From G963663495 sp963663495 (GTDB lineage: Bacteria; Bacteroidota; Rhodothermia; Rhodothermales; Bin80): DNA of 64,000 nt. The notes below the pieces were generated by a model, which was not told the origin of the DNA, searched no databases, and worked only from the letters and a program-made list of their open reading frames with translations. The stretch covers positions 5,704,001 through 5,768,000 of the forward strand of contig OY760427.1 in assembly GCA_963663495.1 (NCBI GenBank), read 5' to 3'. Position 1 is the first letter of the stretch. Every line of letters begins with the position of its first letter. This document shows, piece by piece, positions 1 to 9,614 of this stretch. Both the position numbers and the translations under genes were made by a program.

Positions 1-18
1 CAATTATTTTCTTCCAAG

Positions 19-1086
19 ATGCCTTCAGATGATCTTTCGGAGCTTGATCAGATGCTTCGCGACGCGGGTCAATCCGGTCGGTCGCTGCGATATTTTCTCC
101 TGCGACAATGCACCGAGCTTGCACAACGCCTGACATGCAGTCTGGAGTCGGATGTGCAACAAGAGGAGTCGGCCAGCCCGGGTGTGAATGCGGTTCCATC
201 ATCCCCTACGGACGGCAAGACGCAAACAGAGGAGTCGTCCCGTGTTCTGGAGGCGAAGGAGGCCTCGTTACAAGGTGGTGGTGGTCAGGATAATGCCTAT
301 TTGCGGGAGGTGCGCAACCAGGCCTTGGAGGTCTTTGAGAGTCGGCACATAGGCGGGGAAGATTACGTGGCTCTGTGGATGGATGCCACATCGGTGTACG
401 GTCGTTCATTGTTGCTTTGCATGGCCGTTACCGCAGAGGGGTATCGGCATATGCTGGGATTTACAGAGTCCACGGTGCAGGATACCGGGGCGGTGCGGCA
501 GCTGCTACAAGGGTTGTGCGAGCGCGGTTTGTGTGTGGATCGGGGCCTGCTTTGCATCACATCTGGACAGGCGGGGCTAACACGAGTTCTTGGTCAGAGC
601 TTGGGCATGCATGTATGCCTGCAGCATTGCCAGATGGCCAAGCGCGAGCGTGTAGTCAGCTATCTTGCCGATGAGGATCAACGCCGTGTAAAGGGCGCCA
701 TCTCGCGTGCTTATCAATTACCGGACCGACAGGAGGCCCACAGTTCCCTGATGCGGATCCATGCCGAGTTACAACGGTGCAACCGATCTGCGGCGCAATG
801 GCTGCTGCAGGATCTGGACCGAACACTGACGCTGCATGGTACGGGCTTGTACGAGATGCTGAGTCCGAGTCTTAGGAGCACCCGTTGTTTGATGCATACC
901 TCGCACAGGCTGGTCAAGCAGTTGCGCGGCCTTCGTCACTGGTATCCGCCACAGGAACGACGGGCGCAGTTGGCGCTGTTGCTGTTGGAGATGGAATCAC
1001 GCATGCGCAGACTGGAGCATGCGTCGAAGTTATTACCGATGCGGTCGGCATTGTTTGCTGATGAGGTGTCCGAGCAGCAGGCATGA
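19..1086 (+). CDS. IS256-transposase-like protein with lost catalytic residues
   Basis: From about residue 118 to 340 this 355-residue protein is colinear with the intact IS256-family transposase at 4932-6227: the same order of blocks (VALWMDA against VTLLIDG, RGLCVDRGLLC against RGLCYDQGLLC, RTLTLHGTG against ETLTLHRLG). The first catalytic Asp is kept (WMDA). The second is changed (ITSG where the active copy has VVDG), the Cys/His motif has lost its His (CQMAKRER against CTWHKREN), and the catalytic Glu region IIENVNG is replaced by CLMHTSH. The frame is nevertheless uninterrupted. It is also open to the window edge, so the true start and any N-terminal DNA-binding domain may lie outside. 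Inference: a domesticated or decaying transposase relative, unlikely to cut DNA. It lies directly upstream of the tandem array at 1090-4817. Confidence 0.7.
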   Translation: MPSDDLSELDQMLRDAGQSGRSLRYFLLRQCTELAQRLTCSLESDVQQEESASPGVNAVPSSPTDGKTQTEESSRVLEAKEASLQGGGGQDNAYLREVRNQALEVFESRHIGGEDYVALWMDATSVYGRSLLLCMAVTAEGYRHMLGFTESTVQDTGAVRQLLQGLCERGLCVDRGLLCITSGQAGLTRVLGQSLGMHVCLQHCQMAKRERVVSYLADEDQRRVKGAISRAYQLPDRQEAHSSLMRIHAELQRCNRSAAQWLLQDLDRTLTLHGTGLYEMLSPSLRSTRCLMHTSHRLVKQLRGLRHWYPPQERRAQLALLLLEMESRMRRLEHASKLLPMRSALFADEVSEQQA

Positions 1087-1874
1087 GAGATACGAATACC
1101 GAACGGGAGGGGCTTTTACAGCAGCGAGGGTACTTCAACACTCTTCCCCTGGTACACAAAAGCGCTGCCTTCCCGATTTTCTGCCTGGAATCACCCGCAA
1201 ACGGGCTGTAGAGCACTTTTAGAGCGCGCAGTACGTCTCCGGACGGGTGATTATGCGGATAAGACCGCGGGAGTGGCAACGGGGAGCGCCTCCATTGGGC
1301 CAAAAAGGGGCTCGTGCAGGCTGTTTTTGGTCCAACAGCTGGCTTTTCGCCGCACAGCGGCCCGTGGAACCTCAATAAACGCTCTCGCAGGCCCGGTTTC
1401 CTGCTGCGGCCGGACACACCCGGTGTGCAGATCAGGCTTCAAGTACACAAAAAACGCGGATATCCCCGTTTTTCTGCCCGGAATCGCCCGTAAACGGCCT
1501 GCCGAGCGCCTTTCAGATCGCGCAATACGTCTCTGGACGGGTAATTATGCGGATAAGACCACGGGAGCGGCAACGGAGAGCGCCTCCATTGGGCCAAAAA
1601 GGGGCTCGTGCAGGCTGTTTTTGGTCCAACAGCTGGCTTTTCGCCGCACAGCGGTCCGTAGAACCTCAATAAACGCTCTCGCAGGCCCGGTTTCCTGCTG
1701 CGGCCGGACACACCCGGTATGCAGATCAGGCTTCAAGTGCACAATAAACACGGATATCCCCGTTCCGGAATCACCGGTAAACGGCCTGCCGAGCGCCTTT
1801 CAGATCGCGCAATACGTCTCTGGACGGGTAATTATGCGGATAAGACCACGGGAGCGGCAACGGAGAGCGCCTCC

Positions 1875-1917
1875 GTTGGGCCAAAAAGGGGCTCGTGCAG
1901 GCTGTTTTTGGCCCAAC
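1875..1917. repeat. Perfect 13-bp inverted repeat within short array unit
   Basis: GTTGGGCCAAAAA at 1875-1887 pairs exactly with TTTTTGGCCCAAC at 1905-1917 around a 17-base loop. In sibling units (for example near 1588-1630, 3662-3704, 3956-3998) one base of the right arm is T instead of C, which would keep a G-U pair in RNA. Conservation of pairing between units is the main hint that the array may act as RNA. Confidence 0.6.
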
Positions 1918-2169
1918 AGCTGGCTTTTCGCCGCACAGCGGCCCGTAGAACCTCAATAAACGCTCTCGCAGGCCCGGTTTCCTGCTGCGGCCGGACACAC
2001 CCGGTGTGCAGATCAGGCTTCAAGTACACAAAAAACGCGGATATCCCCGTTTTTCTGCCCGGAATCACCTGTAAACGGCCTGCCGAGCGTCTTTCAGAGT
2101 GCGCAATACGTCTCTGGACGGGTAATCATGCGGATAAGACCACGGGAGCGGCAACGGAAAGCACCTCCA

Positions 2170-2745
2170 TTGGGCCAAAAAGGCCTTGTGCAGGCCTGTA
2201 AGGATGCCAATTGCTGTGCACAGAGGGATGACCAAGGCCATCAAGGAAGCAGACTGCCCTGTGTTAAAGAGCTGCCGAGCTGGCTAACAGCACTATTGGA
2301 ACGCGTACGATTGATCCATGCTTGCCAGAACAAGAATGTGGCCGTGCAATACTACTATGAGCACGATATCCGGGCGCACCGTGCCACGGTTGAAAAGATT
2401 GGCACGTTTTCGGAGCTAATCACACGCATGGCAGGCTACAATGCCTCCAGATCGTACGCTTTAAGCCGCTATAGCGATGCCAGCGCACGCAGAAGGGCTC
2501 AACGAAGCCGTTCGCGTGCAGAAACGCGCCCATATCTGCCACCAAAACGCCGACGACACCATACATCGCGCGTGTAGGTTATTGCGTGCACGGAAAACGG
2601 TGCATAAAGTATTCAATATTTGTAACCTGCACGGAATGGCATAACACCGCTGTTTTTGTACAAACAGCCGACTTGTTGCCGCACAGCAGCCCGTGGAGTC
2701 GCTATAACCTCTCTCAAAGGCCCGGTTTCCTGCTGCAGCAGGACC
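2170..2745. repeat. Long-unit specific block, copy 1
   Basis: This block is nearly identical to 2918-3490 and 4250-4817. It contains a hairpin (GCTGTTT...AAACAGC near 2649-2671) at the place where short units have their GGCCAAAAA hairpin. A 149-codon frame runs through it. Between copies the few substitutions seen (His/Gln, Ala/Asp, Arg/Lys) all change the amino acid, which argues against selection on a protein. Distant relatives of this block occur at 46011-46955. Confidence 0.7.
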
Positions 2746-2917
2746 CACCCGGTATGCAGATCCGGCTTCAAGTGCACAATAAACGCGAATATCCCCGTTT
2801 TTCTGCCCGGAATCACTTGTAAACGGCCTTGCAGAGCACTTTGCAGAGCATGCAAAACGTCTCCAGACGGGTAACTATGCGGATAATACCGCGGGAGCGG
2901 CAACAGGAAGCGCCTCC

Positions 2918-3490
2918 ATTGGGCCAAAAGGGCCTCGCACAAGGCCTGTAAGGATGCCAATTGCTGTGCACAGAGGGATGACCAAGGCCATCAAGGAAGC
3001 AGACTGCCCTGCGTTAAAGAGCTGCCGAGCTGGCTAACAGCACTATTGGAACGCGTACGATTGATCCAGGCTTGCCAGAACAAGAATGTGGCCGTGCAAT
3101 ACTACTATGAGCACGATATCCGGGCGCACCGTGCCACGGTTGAAAAGATTGGCACGTTTTCGGAGCTAATCACACGCATGGCAGGCTACAATGACTCCAG
3201 ATCGTACGCTTTAAGCCGCTATAGCGATGCCAGCGCACGCAAAAGGGCTCAACGAAGCCGTTCGCGTGCAGAAACGCGCCCATATCTGCCACCAAAACGC
3301 CGACGACACCATACATCGCGCGTGTAGGTTATTGCGTGCACGGAAAACGGTGCATAAAGTATTCAATATTTGTAACCTGCACGGAATGGTATAACACCGC
3401 TGTTTTTGTACAAACAGCCGACTTTTTGCCGCACAGCAGCCCGTGGAGCTGCTATAACCTCTCTCAAAGGCCCGGTTTCCTGCTGCGGCC
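2918..3490. repeat. Long-unit specific block, copy 2
   Basis: This is the second near-identical copy of the long-unit block, about 748 bases after the first. It differs by isolated substitutions and has the same hairpin arms near 3397-3420. Confidence 0.7.
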
Positions 3491-4249
3491 GGACACACCC
3501 GGTATGCAAGATCAGGCTTCAAGTGCACAATAAACACGGATATCCCCGTTCCGGAATCACCGGTAAACGGCCTGCCGAGCGCCTTTCAGAGCGCGCAATA
3601 CGTCTCTGGACGGGTAATTATGCGGATAAGACCACGGGAGCGGCAACGGAGAGCGCCTCCATTGGGCCAAAAAGGGGCTCGTGCAGGCTGTTTTTGGTCC
3701 AACAGCTGGCTTTTCGCCGCACAGCGGCCCGTGGAACCTCAATAAACGCTCTCGCAGGCCCGGTTTCCTGCTGCGGCCGGACACACCCGGTGTGCAGATC
3801 AGGCTTCAAGTACACAAAAAACGCGGATATCCCCGTTTTTCTGCCCGGAATCACCCGTAAACGGCCTGCCGAGCGCCTTTCAGAGCGCGCAATACGTCTC
3901 TGGACGGGTAATTATGCGGATAAGACCACGGGAGCGGCAACGGAGAGCGCCTCCATTGGGCCAAAAAGGGGCTCGTGCAGGCTGTTTTTGGTCCAACAGC
4001 TGGCTTTTCGCCGCACAGCGGCCCGTAGAACCTCAATAAACACTCTCGCAGGCCCGGTTTCCTGCTGCGGCCGGACACACCCGGTATGCAGATCAGGCTT
4101 CAAGTGCACAAGAAACGCGGATATCCCCGTTTTTCTGCCCGGCATCACCTGCAAACGGCCTGCCGAGCGTCTTTCAGAGTGCGCAATACGTCTCTGGACG
4201 GGTAATCATGCGGATAAGACCACGGGAGCGGCAACGGAAAGCACCTCCA

Positions 4250-4817
4250 TTGGGCGAAAAAGGCCTTGTGCAGGCCTGTAAGGATGCCAATTGCTGTGCA
4301 CAGAGGGATGACCAAGGCCATCAAGGAAGCAGACTGCCCTGTGTTAAAGAGCTGCCGAGCTGGCTAACAGCACTATTGGAACGCGTACGATTGATCCATG
4401 CTTGCCAGAACAAGAATGTGGCCGTGCAATACTACTATGAGCACGATATCCGGGCGCACCGTGCCACGGTTGAAAAGATTGGCACGTTTTCGGAGCTAAT
4501 CACACGCATGGCAGGCTACAATGCCTCCAGATCGTACGCTTTAAGCCGCTATAGCGATGCCAGCGCACGCAAAAGGGCTCAACGAAGCCGTTCGCGTGCA
4601 GAAACGCGCCCATATCTGCCACCAAAACGCCGACGACACCATACATCGCGCGTGTAGGTTATTGCGTGCACGGAAAACGGTGCATAAAGTATTCAATATT
4701 TGTAACCTGCACGGAATGGCATAACACCGCTGTTTTTGTACAAACAGCCGACTTGTTGCCGCACAGCAGCCCGTGGAGCTGCTATAACCTCTCTCAAAGG
4801 CCCGGTTTCCTGCTGCA
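4250..4817. repeat. Long-unit specific block, copy 3, truncated by IS256
   Basis: This third copy matches the others up to CCTGCTGCAG near 4810-4819, where IS256-related sequence takes over. The array therefore probably once continued further. Confidence 0.7.
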
Positions 4818-6250
4818 GGCATCTACAAAGTCATCCTCGTCGTTGGAAATCCTTACTATTGAACCATCTGGGGGCTCTGCATTATGCTACTTGGAGCCCT
4901 AATCATCCAACACCCTAACACACCCATCGTTATGCAAGCATGTGAGACAACAACCAAGCCCTCAACCAAGGCCAGGAAGCGAGTGAAGCACTTCCGGGAT
5001 ATAATTGATCAAGATCGGGAGACCAAGATGGCACTCTTGCGATGCAGCGGTAGCATTGAGGAGCTGTTGGCTAAATTGGTCATGGAAGAGGAGGTAGAGT
5101 CGCTCTGTGGCAAGCGCTACGCGAGAGACGATGTGCACGACGGACGTTACGAGAGATGGGGGACCAATCCGGGTTCAATCAGGATCATGGGGAAACGCCT
5201 GAAGATCCGGGTGCAGCGCGTACGGGATAAGAAAGAGGGCAAGGAGCGTCCTCTGGAGACCTATTGTGAGCTACGCAATGCATCGGTTGAAGAGGAGAAC
5301 AATCTGACGGAAAACATTCTTCTTGGGATCAGCCAGCGGGATTATCACCGTGTGGTCAGCGCGTTTGCGGACAGTTATGGATTGAGCGCTTCCTCGGTCA
5401 GTCGCACTTTCAGGAAGAAGAGTGCGGAGGCCCTCAAGAAGTTCGAAGAACGCGATCTGTCTTCGGAAACCTATGTGACGCTGCTGATAGATGGCAAGTA
5501 CTTGCAGGAGTGCCAGATCGTGCTGTGTATGGGCATTACGGCAGACGGAAAGAAGGAGATCTTGGGCATGGTGGAGACGACCACGGAGAATGCGGAGGCG
5601 ATTGCAGGTTTGTTGGAAGGCCTGATCAATCGCGGCCTGTGCTATGACCAGGGCCTGCTGTGCGTTGTGGATGGAGCGAAGGGGCTTTACAAGGCGGTAA
5701 AGGATGTTTTCGGCGACTACACGCAGGTGCAGCGTTGTACCTGGCACAAGCGGGAGAATGTGGTGAGCAAGCTCACGAAAAAGGAGGATGCGCCCAAGGT
5801 GCGTCGGAAGATGCAGGAGGCGTATCGTGAAGACACGTACGACGACGCAAAAGCGGGGCTTGAGACCCTACGGGATGACTTGGAGGAACAAGGGGAGGAA
5901 GCGGCCGCACGTAGCCTGGAAGAGGGCATGGAAGAGACGCTGACACTGCACAGGCTGGGTGTGGCGGATACGGTCGGATGCAGTCTGCTAACCACCAACA
6001 TCATTGAGAATGTCAACGGCCAGCTGGCTAATCGAACGCGGCGGATCAGACGTTGGGTAAACTCAGATCAACGTCACCGATGGGTAGCAATGGCTATGCT
6101 GGAAACCGAACCCCGATTATGTAAGCTTGGCTGCGCAAAACACCTTCCGAAGCTCCAAAAAGCCCTGCTAAAATGTGTGCCGAAACCGTATCTTGGGCCC
6201 ACTCCTAAGCCGGTCTTGAAAAAATAGACCAACTAAATCTGGCACCATGC
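4818..6250 (+). mobile_element. IS256-family insertion sequence
   Basis: The element is bounded by loss of array homology on the left (about 4818) and by the resumption of IS1595 transposase sequence on the right (about 6251). Possible ends both begin GGCAT (left near 4817; right, on the opposite strand, near 6250), but similarity beyond that is weak. The flanks come from two different sequences, so no target duplication is expected. A deletion or recombination event followed insertion. Confidence 0.65.
4932..6227 (+). CDS. IS256 (mutator-type) transposase
   Basis: This DDE transposase of the IS256/MULE-like class catalyses cut-and-copy movement of its element. The N-terminal region has the typical EEVESLCGKRYAR and DGRYERWG segments. 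The catalytic Asp lies in LLIDGKYL, the second in CVVDGAKGL, followed by the family Cys/His motif QRCTWHKREN and the catalytic Glu in TTNIIENVNG. The frame opens at 4884, but the Met at 4932 gives the usual family length of about 430 residues and is preferred. Apart from the dead relative at 19-1086 it is the only IS256-type gene here. It appears intact. Confidence 0.85.
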   Translation: MQACETTTKPSTKARKRVKHFRDIIDQDRETKMALLRCSGSIEELLAKLVMEEEVESLCGKRYARDDVHDGRYERWGTNPGSIRIMGKRLKIRVQRVRDKKEGKERPLETYCELRNASVEEENNLTENILLGISQRDYHRVVSAFADSYGLSASSVSRTFRKKSAEALKKFEERDLSSETYVTLLIDGKYLQECQIVLCMGITADGKKEILGMVETTTENAEAIAGLLEGLINRGLCYDQGLLCVVDGAKGLYKAVKDVFGDYTQVQRCTWHKRENVVSKLTKKEDAPKVRRKMQEAYREDTYDDAKAGLETLRDDLEEQGEEAAARSLEEGMEETLTLHRLGVADTVGCSLLTTNIIENVNGQLANRTRRIRRWVNSDQRHRWVAMAMLETEPRLCKLGCAKHLPKLQKALLKCVPKPYLGPTPKPVLKK

Positions 6251-6252
6251 CG

Positions 6253-6472
6253 TGAGCAGGTCCGTACCAATGGCGTAGAGAGCTTCTGGTCTTTGCTGAA
6301 GCGTGGGTACTACGGAACGTACCACCACATGAGCAAGAAGCACCTACAGCGGTACGTGAACGAATTTGCAGGGCGACACAATGCACGCGACTTCGACACA
6401 GCGGAGCCAATGACAATAATTGCTCAAGGACTGGTCGGTAAACGGCTCATGTACAAATCCCTCATTTCATAG
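6253..6472 (+). pseudogene. IS1595-like transposase, C-terminal remnant
   Basis: This encodes only the last ~70 residues of the ISXO2/IS1595-type transposase: the catalytic-Glu segment (NGVESFWSLLKRG), the family motif YYGTYHHMSKKHL, and the tail ending KSLIS. The zinc ribbon and both catalytic Asp residues are missing because of the IS256 junction just upstream. It is nearly identical to 54940-55160. Confidence 0.85.
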
Positions 6473-6493
6473 CCAAACGTAAGCGGTAACGTA

Positions 6494-6721
6494 TCAAGCC
6501 ATCCGTACTCATGCGCATTCCGGGCATCGGTCAGCTACAATTGCTTGCTCGTGGACGGAGAACGGAGACGAACGGGCCGCGCAATACTGCGCCTGCAAGG
6601 CTTCCCCGACAGCTACGAGATTGACAGTCCGATAACGACCGTCAGACGGCTTACTGGCAACGCCGTACCCATTCCGGTGGTCAGGGCCGTTATGCGCCAG
6701 CTTTCCCATGTCTGTGCTTGA
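6494..6721 (+). pseudogene. C5-cytosine methyltransferase C-terminal remnant (IS passenger)
   Basis: Translation shows the end of a Dcm-type enzyme: LLVDGERRRTG, then LRLQGFPDSYE (motif IX region), then LTGNAVPIPVVRAV (motif X), and a stop. The catalytic PCQ motif and SAM-binding part are absent, so it cannot methylate DNA. The frame is continuous with the transposase stop codon upstream and has no evident start of its own. The same remnant occurs in every IS1595-like copy in the window (12329 onward, 34679-34906, 55182-55409), so it travels with the element. Confidence 0.7.
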
Positions 6722-6961
6722 TGGCCCGCGTCTCATGGGTTCGTCCGGTGCGCTTCGTGGCCCGTACCGGGGTCCGCCCAGTACTTCCGCATTGTCAAGA
6801 GCGTCCCGATATAAGCCAAGGAATCGGTCCTGAAGTTGATCGACTGTCGTGAAAACTGGATCGCAATGTATGCAGCCTCCTACTCTAAGCAGATGTCCGC
6901 CATGAAATCATTTCGGTATTCTGCCCCAATGGATTAGTGCTACTCTATAGCCTATAACACC

Positions 6962-7126
6962 ATGAGCATAGATAAATCCCCGAAGCCCGGTAACAAGATT
7001 CAGGAAACGAAACGCCCCGGCCGCCCCGTAACAAACGACATTCTCAATATCCAACAATCCATCCCTACCATACCGGAAGAACTGGCGAAAGCCATCCTGT
7101 CTGCACCACCAAAGCACAAAAAGTAA
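6962..7126 (+). CDS. 54-residue passenger ORF of IS1595-like element, AT-hook-like motif
   Basis: A short frame, MSIDKSPKPG onward, contains KRPGRPV (resembling an AT-hook minor-groove motif) and ends PPKHKK. Equal-length copies with few changes are at 12728-12892 and 55657-55821, and a frameshifted one at 35147. Conservation of length and frame across copies suggests a real small protein. Its role is unknown; DNA binding near the element end is a guess. It ends about 40 bases from the right terminus. Confidence 0.5.
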   Translation: MSIDKSPKPGNKIQETKRPGRPVTNDILNIQQSIPTIPEELAKAILSAPPKHKK

Positions 7127-7165
7127 CGCCCGCGAAAACGCGTGGCACTCAGCCATATAACTCCC

Positions 7166-7634
7166 AAATGCATGCAGAGGAGCAGTCATTTCCGATACTT
7201 CGGAGAAAATATCAGAAGACCGGTGCGCCTCGGCGATCTCGGCGTCCGTCAATCCCTCAATGATCTGCATCGGTGCGGCAGCACGCATCGCCCGGTCAAG
7301 CGGGTCCCTTAGGAAAAGGCTACTATGTTCGTTTGTCCTCTGCACAGCGCGAGCCACCCACTCGCCGAACAGGCTGTCGCCGCATCGGAGATGATGATCA
7401 AGAAAGCTTAGCGGAGCGCCGACGGTGAAGGTGTGGAGCCAAAGCGACACCTTGGCCAGCTCTACCGCCATTGGGATCTTATCAACACCGTAGACGCACC
7501 GCTTGAGCACCATGCGACGGATAATGTGCTGATCGTCAAGCTGATCCGTATTGTGTGCCCGGCCCTTGTCCTCCGCGTTACCAATGATCTTATTGCGGAT
7601 AGCGTCAATCCTCTCTGCAAGCGGAGAAAGATAT
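7166..7634 (-). pseudogene. N6-adenine DNA methylase fragment trapped between IS ends
   Basis: The minus-strand translation reads ERIDAIRNKIIGNAEDKGRA, then RCVYGVDKIPMAVELAKVSLW and LDHHLRCGDSLFGEW. This is the region between the SAM motif and the NPPF/W catalytic motif in Eco57I-type methylases. Both ends stop exactly at IS termini (IS1595-like on one side, TnpB element on the other). The same 469-base fragment sits at 55861-56329 in the same arrangement, so it is cargo that duplicated together with its flanking elements. It is not functional by itself. Confidence 0.75.
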
Positions 7635-9093
7635 GGGAGTTATATGGCTGAATGCCACGCGTTTTCGCAGGCGTTACTTTTTGTGCTTTGGTGGTGCAGA
7701 CAGGATGGCTTTCGCCAGTTTTTCATAATCGGTTCCCGCTTTTCACGAAAACACTGCAATTATTTCAAATAACTCAACACGTGGGTACGCATGGAATATA
7801 ATTATCATATATTAGGGAGTTATATATCACAATGCCATGCCCGAAACGGTTAGTGCATACCGCAATATCACATACAGGCTGTTGCCCGGAAGTCGAAGTA
7901 ACGCCAAGCAACTTGCTGGATTAGCGGGTGCGTGTAGGTTTGTGTGGAATGCCATCCTCGCAGAGCAGAGCGAGGCCTACAAGAAAGCGAAAGAGGCTGG
8001 AGAGAAGCCGCCCTCGGTAAGCTTCTTCTCGCTGGGGAAGCGGTTCACGGCACTGCGCCGTACGGTCGAGTGGCTACCTGAATACTCCTTTGGTGTCGTT
8101 AGATACACATTGAAATATCAGGCGGATGCATGGAAGGCATTCTTCAAGGAAGGTAAGAGAAGACCGAGATTCCATTCCAGACGTGGTAGTACGCCTTCGT
8201 TCACGATCCCGGATAACGTAAGGGTTCGGGATGGCAAGCTGTATATCCCGAAAGTGGGATATATGGCGCTCCGCAGGCGGGGAGGCAACCCGTACCCTGA
8301 TGGTATACCCATCAAAGCCACTGTAAAGAAGAACGCCGGCAAAGGGTATGCTGTCATCTGCTACAAGATGGAGGCACCTGTAATAGAGGATACCGGCAGT
8401 GCTGTAGGCATTGACCGTAATTGCGGGCAGGTCGCTATGGTCTTCACAGAGGGCGATACAAGCATTATCAGACAGCCGAATACGAAGCGTCTTGATGCCA
8501 CGTTGAAGCGGCATCAGCGAAGACTGGCGAGACAGAAGAAAGGCTCCAACCGTCGTAACAGGCGGAAGCATAGAATCGCCCGCATACAGCGCAAGCGTGC
8601 TAACGTCCTCAAGAATGCGAACCACCAGGTAAGTCGCAGTATTGCCAATTGCTCCTCAACGGTGATACTGGAGGACCTGAAGATCAAAGCGATGACACGT
8701 TCAGCTAAGGGGACGATGGAGAGCTTTGGCACAAACGTTCAGACAGAAGTCTGGCCTCAACCGTGGAATACTGCGAACAGGTTGGGGCCAGCTGGATCAG
8801 ATGCTGAGCTATAAGTGCCGCAAGGTGATAAAGGTTACCGCTGCCTATACCAGTCAGCGGTGTTCTGTGTGTGGGCACACAGAAGCGAGTAACCGTAAGA
8901 CGCAGAGCAAATTCACGTGTATGTCCTGTGGACATGCGGATCATGCAGACCTGAATGCGGCTGCAAACATACTGGCCTCCGGGATTGGGGCTTCTGCACG
9001 GCGAGGGGCGTTCAGGTTACCGACCCCTATGACCCGTGAAATTGATACTAGTGCCTCACTGTGTACAGTTGGTCACTCACGTATATAATTCCC
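7635..9093 (+). mobile_element. TnpB-carrying element with IS1595-type ends (copy a)
   Basis: It begins GGGAGTTATATGGCTGAA and ends with the complement of GGGAATTATATACGTGAG. The first ~190 bases are a shortened pair of IS1595-like ends. An inner GGGAGTTATATATCAC lies just before tnpB. The 8-base flanks (AAAGATAT, ATAAGTTA) do not match. This is expected if the right end belongs to a larger composite like the one at 54079-57786. Confidence 0.8.
7837..9088 (+). pseudogene. tnpB: tnpB, frameshifted
   Basis: TnpB/OrfB family (RNA-guided DNA nuclease related to Cas12). The RuvC-like Asp (GIDRNCGQVAMV), Glu (VILEDLKIKAM), CxxC zinc ribbon (CSVCGH...CMSCGH) and final Asp (HADLNAAANIL) are all encoded. 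The gene changes frame near 8740 (ACGTTCAGACAG where intact copies have ACGTCAGACAG), separating 7837-8814 from 8726-9088. Intact copies of 416 residues are at 25246 and 56531. No tnpA is present. Confidence 0.85.
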
Positions 9094-9614
9094 ATAAGTT
9101 AGCCCGAAAGGAAATGTACTGGTATGAGATGCACGGAGTCTGCACAGCGGAATTGGCCATGCCAATCGATTTTGGGGACAGACTATTTGTCTCACGATTG
9201 GAGTCGGATGCTGTCGTAGATCAGCGCTTCACTCAGCTGAATTGTTTGCCGAATGTGGATGTGGACTTATTGTTGGCATTGCTCAACAGCGCGATTGGTC
9301 TGTTCTATATTGAAGGGCTTAGCTTTGGTCGGGGGCTTGGAGCGCTTGACCTGGGCTCAACGCGTATTAAGAAGGCCATGCGGGTCCTAGATCCAAACCG
9401 ACTGGACGGCAACCAAGCGCTTTCAGTCAAATCAGCGTTCCAGCCGCTTCAAGACCGTAACATCTACTCCATCACAGAAGAGTGTAAGCGGTCAGATAGA
9501 CGCGTTTTCGATGAAACTGTAATTGAAGCATACCGACTGTCCGTGTCCGGGGACCATATTTATAAGAGCCTGACAAGACTCGTTAATATCCGGCTGACGG
9601 CTGGGGCAGTATAG
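9094..9614 (+). pseudogene. Restriction-type DNA methylase C-terminal fragment
   Basis: From the right end of the TnpB element the plus strand reads KEMYWYEMHGVCTAELA, then RFTQLNCLPNVDVDLLLALLNSAIG and LDLGSTRIKKAMRVLDP. This pattern fits the recognition/C-terminal part of N6-adenine methylases. It lacks the catalytic domain and is cut at its 5' end by the element. It lies in the opposite orientation to the fragment at 7166-7634, so they are not simply two halves of one interrupted gene. The family assignment is by pattern only. Confidence 0.5.

Larger units (their letters stand above)
1090..4817. repeat. Tandem array of 287-294 bp units and 744-748 bp long units
   Basis: The landmark GGAATCAC (or a near variant) recurs at about 1187, 1480, 1767, 2061, 2809, 3553, 3847 and 4141, giving spacings of 293, 287, 294, 748, 744, 294 and 294 bases. 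Short units hold an inverted repeat around GGGCCAAAAA...TTTTTGGYCC. Long units start like the short ones and then add about 450 bases. Frames are open in several units on both strands. However, copies differ mainly by changes that alter the peptide, and indels shift the frame, so I do not call proteins here. The array starts right after the transposase-like gene and is cut off by the IS256 element. Function unknown; a structured RNA array or transposon-derived repeats are possible. Confidence 0.85.
6251..7165 (+). mobile_element. IS1595-like element, 5'-truncated remnant
   Basis: From GTGAGCAGG at 6253 to the terminal sequence ATATAACTCCC at 7155-7165 this matches the 3' half of the full IS1595-like element at 54079-55860. 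It holds the transposase tail, the cytosine-methylase remnant and the 54-codon ORF. The left half was lost where the IS256 element sits. Confidence 0.85.

Noticed and set aside
1273..1959. Long open frame through the short repeat units, reading as a 98-residue repeat protein
   Set aside because: Open frames exist on both strands of the same units, indels of non-multiples of three occur between units, and the diverged relatives at 28544 keep no frame. I treat the sequence as non-coding repeats.
2128..2577. 149-codon basic protein in the long units
   Set aside because: Copies differ by amino-acid-changing substitutions only, and the related blocks at 46011-46955 have no corresponding frame.
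1090..4817. CRISPR-like array
   Set aside because: Units are 287-748 bases and nearly identical along their whole length. There is no short repeat with unique spacers and no cas gene.
6908..7513. 201-codon minus-strand protein spanning methylase fragment and IS end
   Set aside because: The first half is a true methylase fragment, but the second half is antisense to the IS1595-like small ORF, so the continuous frame is accidental.
8074..8625. 183-codon minus-strand frame opposite tnpB (repeated in other copies)
   Set aside because: It is the antisense shadow of the conserved TnpB coding sequence; it appears wherever tnpB does and has no family pattern.
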